Below are positions 47,956-53,636 of a stretch of DNA of 53,636 nucleotides, in pieces (the stretch's first letter is position 1; each line of letters begins with the position of its first letter). The notes under the pieces were generated by a model. That model saw nothing but the letters and a program-made list of their open reading frames with translations. It made no database searches and had not been told where the DNA came from. The stretch is from Macrococcoides caseolyticum (GTDB taxonomy: Bacteria; Bacillota; Bacilli; Staphylococcales; Staphylococcaceae), in the NCBI RefSeq assembly GCF_021366795.1, contig NZ_JAHCPS010000012.1:1-53636 (forward strand), read 5' to 3'. The position numbers and the translations under genes were made by a program.

Positions 47956-49473
47956 TTATAACAATCCTATCCACTGCCAATACGTCGCACTAAATAACAG
48001 GATAAGTAAGTAACCGATAATTGTTAATGCGATACCTGTTTTTAAGAAGTCTTTTACCGTAAATGTACCTGTACCATATGCCAACATGTTTTGTGGTGCT
48101 GATACTGGTAATAAGAAGCCAAAGCTGATGACAAATTGCTGAATCAGTACAAAGCCAATAGCATTATCTTTTAATCCGAGCGTAGTTGTTAAAGCAATAA
48201 ACACAGGAATTAAGGCGCTCGCTAAACTAGTCGCACTTGCAAAGCCTAAGTGAATGATAATGTTGAACAAAGTAATTAAAGCAATTGTTGCAAGTAGCGG
48301 CATATGTTCTAACCCCATTAATCCAAACGTTTTATCACTTAGCCATTGGGCTGCTGTTGTTTGCAGTAATAAATTTCCTAGAGAGATACCAATCGCAAAT
48401 ACAATGATCGTTCCCCATGGAATTAACTTTTCAACATCTTTCCACGTAAATACACCGACTTTAGGTGTTAACATAATCGCTAATGCTACTAGCGTAATAG
48501 AAGAAGAATCAATTGGGTGTAACTTCGCTTCTGTTGCCCAGAAAAATAATAATGCTACTGAAATAGCGATGAGTCGCCATTCTCTTGCAGTAACCGGACC
48601 AAGTTCAGCAAGTTGTTTCTTCACTAGCTCTTTACCGCCTTCAATTTCTTTCGTTTCAGGCTTAATAACTGTGATCATAATGAAATATAAGGCAATTGAC
48701 ATTAATATTGACCATGGTGCTGCATACATAAACCACTCACCCCAGGATACATCCTGGTTAAATTGTTTATTGATAAATCCCATAGCGACCATATTTTGTG
48801 CTGCACCAGTCTTTATACCAACGTTCCATATAGAGACAGCCTGAACAGCAGTAATAACAAGTAACGCTGCGAGTCGTGATTCTTTTTTTGCACCAAATGC
48901 TGTAACCATACCTAATAAAATTGGTACTACAGCACCTGCTCTTGCTGTAGCTGAAGGCACAAAGAATGCCAGTATAATTGAAACAATGATTGAACCTGCT
49001 ACAACCGCATTTGTTTTGTTTCCAACTACAGATAAGACAAGTAACGCCAGACGTTTATGCAAATTGGTTACCTGCATTGCAGTTGCTAAGAATAACGCTG
49101 CTGCAACAAGTGCTACTGCAGAACTCGAGAATCCACTAAATGCTATTTTCAATGCATTTTGCGTACCGAACATCGCATCTTCAGCTAACGGTTTCCCTGC
49201 TACCATTGGGTTACCCATAGCTGCACCTAATTTTTGAATCGGACTAAAACCTATCAGCATGATAATCAATGCTACTATCATCGTACTTGAAACAGGATAA
49301 CTTACCGCTTCTGTAACCCACATAATCACTGCAAATGCTAAAATAGCAAGTGCCATTTTAGCCATAATCGGCAAATCTGTTGGTGTCGGTAGTAATATGA
49401 TAGCAATTAAGACGATAAAACTTAAAATAATCCAATATGGCTTTAAATTCAACTTCTTTTTAACTTCTTCCAT
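47956..49473 (-). CDS. sdcS: DASS-family sodium/dicarboxylate symporter
   Basis: The 505-residue transporter of the divalent anion:Na+ symporter family has two repeated halves. Segments seen are MWVTEAVSYPVSSTMIVALI, VPSATARAGAVVPILLGMV, IVFAIGISLGNLLLQTTAAQ and SFGFLLPVSAPQNMLAYGTG, in which the paired SNT/SxP-type loops bind sodium and substrate. Staphylococcal SdcS takes up succinate, fumarate and malate. ATG 49473 has AAGGGGGC upstream; an in-frame start at 49500 is less likely. Confidence 0.88.
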   Translation of the reverse strand: MEEVKKKLNLKPYWIILSFIVLIAIILLPTPTDLPIMAKMALAILAFAVIMWVTEAVSYPVSSTMIVALIIMLIGFSPIQKLGAAMGNPMVAGKPLAEDAMFGTQNALKIAFSGFSSSAVALVAAALFLATAMQVTNLHKRLALLVLSVVGNKTNAVVAGSIIVSIILAFFVPSATARAGAVVPILLGMVTAFGAKKESRLAALLVITAVQAVSIWNVGIKTGAAQNMVAMGFINKQFNQDVSWGEWFMYAAPWSILMSIALYFIMITVIKPETKEIEGGKELVKKQLAELGPVTAREWRLIAISVALLFFWATEAKLHPIDSSSITLVALAIMLTPKVGVFTWKDVEKLIPWGTIIVFAIGISLGNLLLQTTAAQWLSDKTFGLMGLEHMPLLATIALITLFNIIIHLGFASATSLASALIPVFIALTTTLGLKDNAIGFVLIQQFVISFGFLLPVSAPQNMLAYGTGTFTVKDFLKTGIALTIIGYLLILLFSATYWQWIGLL

Positions 49474-49528
49474 AGTAGAAGCCCCCTTAACTTTATTCAA
49501 TCCAATTGTATCATGTTCACAAAATCTA

Positions 49529-51658
49529 CTAAAGATTTAAATTTTTTAAGGCGTCTGCAAATGGATTGTTAATCGGTTCTTCCTCTTTTTTCATATACTT
49601 CTTCATTTCATTTTTCGATACTTTACCAGTTTTACGTGATTTAAATCGTTTATCCATTTGTTCCTGCGTTTCACGGAAACCACAAGTACAACTGTACATC
49701 GCTTTCGGACCTTTACCATGTAACGTTAATTTCTTTTTACATTCAGGACAGCGTGCATTTGTTTTGCGTTGCACATTCTTTTTCGTGCCACATGTTGGAT
49801 CTTGACATACGAGCATCTTACCATTGCGTGTCTTTTTCTCCAGCATGAATTTACCACACGTTGGACATTCTGTTGTCGTCATATTATCGTGTTTAAATTT
49901 ATCTTCACTCGATTTAATCTCATCGATAATCTCTTTCGTGAATTTGCGCATCTCATCTATAAATTTATTTTTGTCATATTTATTTTTTTCGATTAATGTG
50001 AGTTTATGCTCCCAATCAGCCGTAAGTTCTGGTGATTTCAACGCATTCGGTGCAAGTTCTAACAATTGTCGCCCTTTATTCGTCACTTTAATATTGCCAT
50101 TAAAGTTCTCTATCGCATTTAAGTTATAAAGTTTTTCAATAATATCAGCACGCGTCGCAACAGTACCAATACCACCAGCGGATTTGAGCGTTGATTGTGC
50201 TGTCTTATCAATCTCAAATATACTGCTTGGATTTTCCATCGCTTTTAATAACGTACCTTCATTTAAATATGGGGGTGGCTCAGTTTCATGCGTTGTTTTA
50301 TTAATTTTAATGTTTTCTAAAGTCTTTCCTTTTACAAAACGATGATGTTTATCAGTAGACGCCTGATGATTTAATGCCTTAAATCCTAATGTTACAGTTT
50401 GTTCCTGTTTCGCTACAAAAATAGATTCACCAATATTTACAGTAACTTTTTGTTCTGCATAGACATTTGGTGGTAATAAATTACTTAAAAAACGTTCTGC
50501 AATTAATAGATAGATATTTTGCTCTCGTCCACTTAAGCTATCAAGATTTACACGTACTTCGGTCGGTACTATCGCATGATGATCACTTACTTTAACGTCA
50601 TTGATAAAATGGCTGCTACCTTTGATTGGTGTCTTCAACAATTCAACAACTTGTTCACGATATTCAGTTGTTGAGAGTGAAGCTACACGATCTTTTAACG
50701 TACTTAGCATATCAGTGGTTAAATAATTTGAATCAGTACGTGGATAAGTCACAAGTTTATGTGATTCATATAAATTTTGCATCGTGCTTAATGTTTCTTT
50801 AGCAGAATATTTAAATCTGCGATATGCGTCTTGCTGCAAAGAAGTTAAATCATATAGCTTACCTGGATATCGTTTCTTCTCGTTCGTTACAACATCGCTT
50901 ATAACTGCTTTTTCGGTTTGCAATGCTTTAATAAGCGCATCTACAACTGTTTCATCAAAGATTCGATTTGGTGACTGCCAGTTAAAAGTCACACCATCAA
51001 CAACAATATTTAAGCCATAATATTTTCTTGGTTGAAACTGATTGATAGCATCTTGTCTGATTTTCACCATTTGTAATGTAGGCGTTTGTACACGTCCAGT
51101 TGAAAGTTGCGCATCATATTTCGTCGTCAAAGCACGTGTTGCATTAATGCCAACAATCCAGTCTGCTTCACTACGCGCAAGTGCAGCTTGATATAAACCG
51201 TGATATGCACTTCCAGGCTTTAGCTTTTTAAATCCTTCACGGATTGCTCCATCTGTAACTGATGAAATCCATAAACGTTTAACAGGTTTATTCCCTTTAC
51301 ATTTCTCTAATATTAAACGCGCAACAAGCTCTCCTTCACGTCCTGCATCTGTCGCAATGATTACTTCATTGACATCCTGGCGTTCAATTTGCGATTTAAC
51401 CGTATTAAATTGTTTTCTTGTTTTACCAATTACAACGGATTTCATACGTTTAGGTAAAATCGGCAAATCTTTCATATCCCAAGCTTTATACTTGCTATCG
51501 TACTGTTCTGGGTCTGCATTGGTTACTAAGTGTCCAAGCGCCCAGGTTACAATATACTGATGATTTTCCATATATCCATTTTTCTTTTGATTACAATTCA
51601 GCACACGCGCAATATCACGTGCGACTGATGGCTTTTCAGCAAGAACTACTGATTTCAT
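49529..51658 (-). CDS. topB: DNA topoisomerase III (type IA)
   Basis: The 709-residue enzyme has an N-terminal TOPRIM domain ([33 protein letters not shown]) and the active-site tyrosine in [10 protein letters not shown]. Further segments are [10 protein letters not shown] and [15 protein letters not shown]. Two C-terminal zinc ribbons follow (CPTCGKFM ... [15 protein letters not shown] ... CTCG). It unlinks single-strand DNA at replication intermediates. The same neighbour order (pbuG, sdcS region, topB) is seen in staphylococci. Confidence 0.95.
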   Translation of the reverse strand: MKSVVLAEKPSVARDIARVLNCNQKKNGYMENHQYIVTWALGHLVTNADPEQYDSKYKAWDMKDLPILPKRMKSVVIGKTRKQFNTVKSQIERQDVNEVIIATDAGREGELVARLILEKCKGNKPVKRLWISSVTDGAIREGFKKLKPGSAYHGLYQAALARSEADWIVGINATRALTTKYDAQLSTGRVQTPTLQMVKIRQDAINQFQPRKYYGLNIVVDGVTFNWQSPNRIFDETVVDALIKALQTEKAVISDVVTNEKKRYPGKLYDLTSLQQDAYRRFKYSAKETLSTMQNLYESHKLVTYPRTDSNYLTTDMLSTLKDRVASLSTTEYREQVVELLKTPIKGSSHFINDVKVSDHHAIVPTEVRVNLDSLSGREQNIYLLIAERFLSNLLPPNVYAEQKVTVNIGESIFVAKQEQTVTLGFKALNHQASTDKHHRFVKGKTLENIKINKTTHETEPPPYLNEGTLLKAMENPSSIFEIDKTAQSTLKSAGGIGTVATRADIIEKLYNLNAIENFNGNIKVTNKGRQLLELAPNALKSPELTADWEHKLTLIEKNKYDKNKFIDEMRKFTKEIIDEIKSSEDKFKHDNMTTTECPTCGKFMLEKKTRNGKMLVCQDPTCGTKKNVQRKTNARCPECKKKLTLHGKGPKAMYSCTCGFRETQEQMDKRFKSRKTGKVSKNEMKKYMKKEEEPINNPFADALKNLNL

Positions 51659-51788
51659 ATTATCCGTCCTATTCTCAATTGATTTATTAAATTATAACAG
51701 ATTTTTATAACTGATTACTTTTATAGCTATTACAATTGTTATTTCTATAACTCTCCGTTATGCTTAAAATAACAAAGGAGGCGTTCGT

Positions 51789-52601
51789 ATGAAGACACTC
51801 AATTTCCCAAAAAATATTCAATATTTAGTGTGCTCCGACTTTGATGAAACATACTTTGCACATCAATTAAGTAACCCATCAGATGTTAAAGCGCTCGATC
51901 AGTTTTTGGCACGTAATGCTGAGCAAAAAGGCATACTCTTTGGTATTATTTCAGCCAGTACTAAAGAAATGATTGAAGCCTGTCTAAAAATAGGTCATTA
52001 CGACTACTACCCACACTTTATTTCAACCAATTCAGGTACAGAAATTTATTACATGCAGAACGGGAAATTTATAAGGGATGAAGTCTATCATGAAAAGTTT
52101 AAACAATTAAATTTCAATAAATCAGTCATACTCGATATCGAACAACAACTTAAAGACGATAATATTCAACTGATCACTCAATTACCATTTGAAAATGCTC
52201 CATTCTCACGTAATTATTATTACAAAAGTTTAGGTAATATCGACCAGCAGAATATCGAAAAGATTAAATCTCTAGGCAGGGCCCATCATTTCAATGTTAA
52301 CGTCAGTCGTTGTAACCCTCTTATCGGAGATCCAGAAGACCATTACGATGTAGATTTTTACCCTGACATTGCAGGAAAACATGCAGTCGTAAAATACTTA
52401 ATGCAACAATTTAATATACCTTACGACAATACATTTGCATTCGGGGACAGTGGTAATGACATATTAATGTTGAAAGAAGTTAAACATGGGTATTTAGTAA
52501 GTAATGCCACACCTGAAGCTAAGTCATTATACCAACATCATACTGTTTCTTCTTACAATAAAGGGATATTAGAATCATTAATGCATTACTTTGAGGAGTG
52601 A
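51789..52601 (+). CDS. HAD-superfamily hydrolase, type IIB
   Basis: The 270-residue phosphatase-like protein has motif I CSDFDETYF (nucleophile Asp in DFDET), a Ser/Thr motif II (ISAST), a conserved Lys (AGKHAVVKYL) and motif III/IV FAFGDSGNDILML. The large C2 cap between motifs places it in the IIB (Cof/sucrose-phosphatase-like) group acting on sugar phosphates or similar. AAAGGAGG precedes the ATG. It overlaps or abuts the acetyltransferase gene and shares its transcript. Substrate unknown. Confidence 0.88.
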   Translation: MKTLNFPKNIQYLVCSDFDETYFAHQLSNPSDVKALDQFLARNAEQKGILFGIISASTKEMIEACLKIGHYDYYPHFISTNSGTEIYYMQNGKFIRDEVYHEKFKQLNFNKSVILDIEQQLKDDNIQLITQLPFENAPFSRNYYYKSLGNIDQQNIEKIKSLGRAHHFNVNVSRCNPLIGDPEDHYDVDFYPDIAGKHAVVKYLMQQFNIPYDNTFAFGDSGNDILMLKEVKHGYLVSNATPEAKSLYQHHTVSSYNKGILESLMHYFEE

Positions 52602-52606
52602 AGAAC

Positions 52607-53458
52607 TTGCATATTTCTTATATGAATGATATTCCTGCATTAGCTGAATTTTTATATCAGCTGAATCAGGATAATAAACACCACGTCGGCTATATACGTC
52701 TAACTAAACAAAGCATCATAGAGCAACTCCATAATATTCAACCAAAAGATATGTTACAAATTACAGATAATGGTCAGATTATTGCGGCTTTCGGAATTGA
52801 ACACATCAATGAAAATGAAGCCTTTATATTAGGACCGATTACAACCAAGACTGACTCAGAAGCGCTAAATATGATTCAGGTTATGTGGCAGGATTTTCTA
52901 CGTGACCATCCAGATATCACAACATATTATTTCAGCTTTCACGAGGCACATCGATTTGGTCAAAAAGTAATGAAACATCTAAGAACGCAATATTTAGGCA
53001 CAACTTATACGATGGAAGCAACCGAAAATAAAACAAGTAACATTGCACCACAAATCATCAAATACAAACCAATCTATAAGAAAAGCTTTACACAACTGAT
53101 GAAAGACTTACAAACGGATTACAAAACTATGCGTAATAAAATATTATCGACAGTTGGCCTTACTCATGAACTTTACCTTTATATCAATGAGGGTTTAGCA
53201 AAAGCTTATATATGGATACAGATTAACGATGAAGATGTGTGTAATATTGAATATCTTGCCACTCATCCTCAATATCGCAATAAAGGCATCGGTCATGAAT
53301 TGGTTTCATTCGCAGTTAATCATGCCTTCCATAAACACCATGCCCAACGGATTCAAATCTCTGTTAAGAGTAAACGCGAGAAGAATATCGCATTCTATGA
53401 AGCAATAGGTTTCAAAAAAATCAACGAAATGAACCACTTTAAGTACACCGTTAAATAA
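52607..53458 (+). CDS. GNAT-family acetyltransferase, two-domain
   Basis: The approximately 283-residue protein has a C-terminal GNAT domain whose acetyl-CoA loop is HPQYRNKGIGHELVS, with the KREKNIAFYEAIGFKKI helix after it. The N-terminal 130 residues are a degenerate GNAT-like domain. TTG 52607 is preferred: GAGGAG lies 8 bases upstream. The frame is open to a GTG at 52598 overlapping the HAD stop, but its ribosome site would be too close. Acceptor unknown; co-transcribed with the HAD gene. Confidence 0.82.
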   Translation: MHISYMNDIPALAEFLYQLNQDNKHHVGYIRLTKQSIIEQLHNIQPKDMLQITDNGQIIAAFGIEHINENEAFILGPITTKTDSEALNMIQVMWQDFLRDHPDITTYYFSFHEAHRFGQKVMKHLRTQYLGTTYTMEATENKTSNIAPQIIKYKPIYKKSFTQLMKDLQTDYKTMRNKILSTVGLTHELYLYINEGLAKAYIWIQINDEDVCNIEYLATHPQYRNKGIGHELVSFAVNHAFHKHHAQRIQISVKSKREKNIAFYEAIGFKKINEMNHFKYTVK

Positions 53459-53470
53459 ATCATTCAACTA

Positions 53471-53506
53471 CAATCCCCCTGCACCTCATAGTTTGCAGGG
53501 GGATTG
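53471..53506 (+). terminator. terminator after the acetyltransferase gene
   Basis: A perfect 13-bp stem (53471-53483 with 53494-53506), GC-rich, has a 10-base loop and is followed by CCTTTGT. The remaining 130 bases to the window end show no complete gene. Confidence 0.85.
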
Positions 53507-53636
53507 CCTTTGTCTCCAGTTTATTTGCGTCTTAACGTCCTTTCGATAGCCTCTTTTATTTACGGCATCTCTCGGACAGACGCTGGTTAAACTTCGACAA
53601 ATCCTTCAAAATCAAACAGCGATTTTTCGCCTTTGT

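Overview
The window is AT-rich low-GC Gram-positive DNA that best fits the family Staphylococcaceae, most likely Macrococcus. The right half carries the S10-spc-alpha ribosomal protein cluster followed by ecfA1-ecfA2-ecfT-truA-rplM-rpsI. It is flanked by a pbuG-type purine permease, an SdcS-type transporter and topB, a staphylococcal-type order. The left half is accessory DNA inserted at the 3' end of rpsI, the known site of Macrococcus resistance islands. The genus is inferred from gene order and this insertion site, not from a database search.

Layout. Positions 1-460 look like old chromosome beyond the islands and keep what is probably the original rpsI terminator. Three near-identical 60-bp copies of the rpsI 3' end (461-520, 8355-8414, 25954-26013) bound two tandem islands. 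The distal island (521-8354) has no integrase. It carries a Thoeris-type anti-phage operon (thsB-like TIR, SIR2-SLOG thsA and a second, divergent TIR protein), a nucleotidyltransferase gene with a premature stop, two LysR regulators, a DUF4865 gene and an FMN reductase. The proximal island (8415-25953) has a complete-looking integration and replication module: tyrosine integrase, XRE regulator, excisionase-like protein, replication initiator, and an origin with palindromic iterons beside a cloverleaf-like set of inverted repeats.

The most interesting content is a RiPP gene cluster at about 8562-19550 in the proximal island. Three tandem 54-residue precursors, two of them identical, have a 24-residue four-cysteine core. 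They lie downstream of two different radical SAM/SPASM enzymes, a small subtilisin-like protein (probable leader protease) and a split ABC exporter. Divergent to these are a three-gene ABC transporter (likely immunity), a two-component system and a secreted thioredoxin-like CPFC protein. A secreted phospholipase A2-like enzyme with its His-Asp active site follows the precursors. I do not recognise the core sequence as any sactipeptide known to me, so this is the best candidate for an undescribed system.

How it fits together. In the RiPP model the two radical SAM enzymes crosslink the cysteine-rich cores, the subtilase-like protein removes the leader and the ABC pair exports the product. The BcrA-like ABC trio would protect the producer under two-component control, and the phospholipase may act on target membranes. 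The Thoeris operon gives the array a phage-defence cargo. Both islands end in a terminator that replaces the rpsI terminator, so insertion leaves rpsI coding and termination intact. The rest of the window (25954-53636) is ordinary core genome on the minus strand, except for the short plus-strand genes near 45.2, 47.2 and 51.8-53.5 kb.
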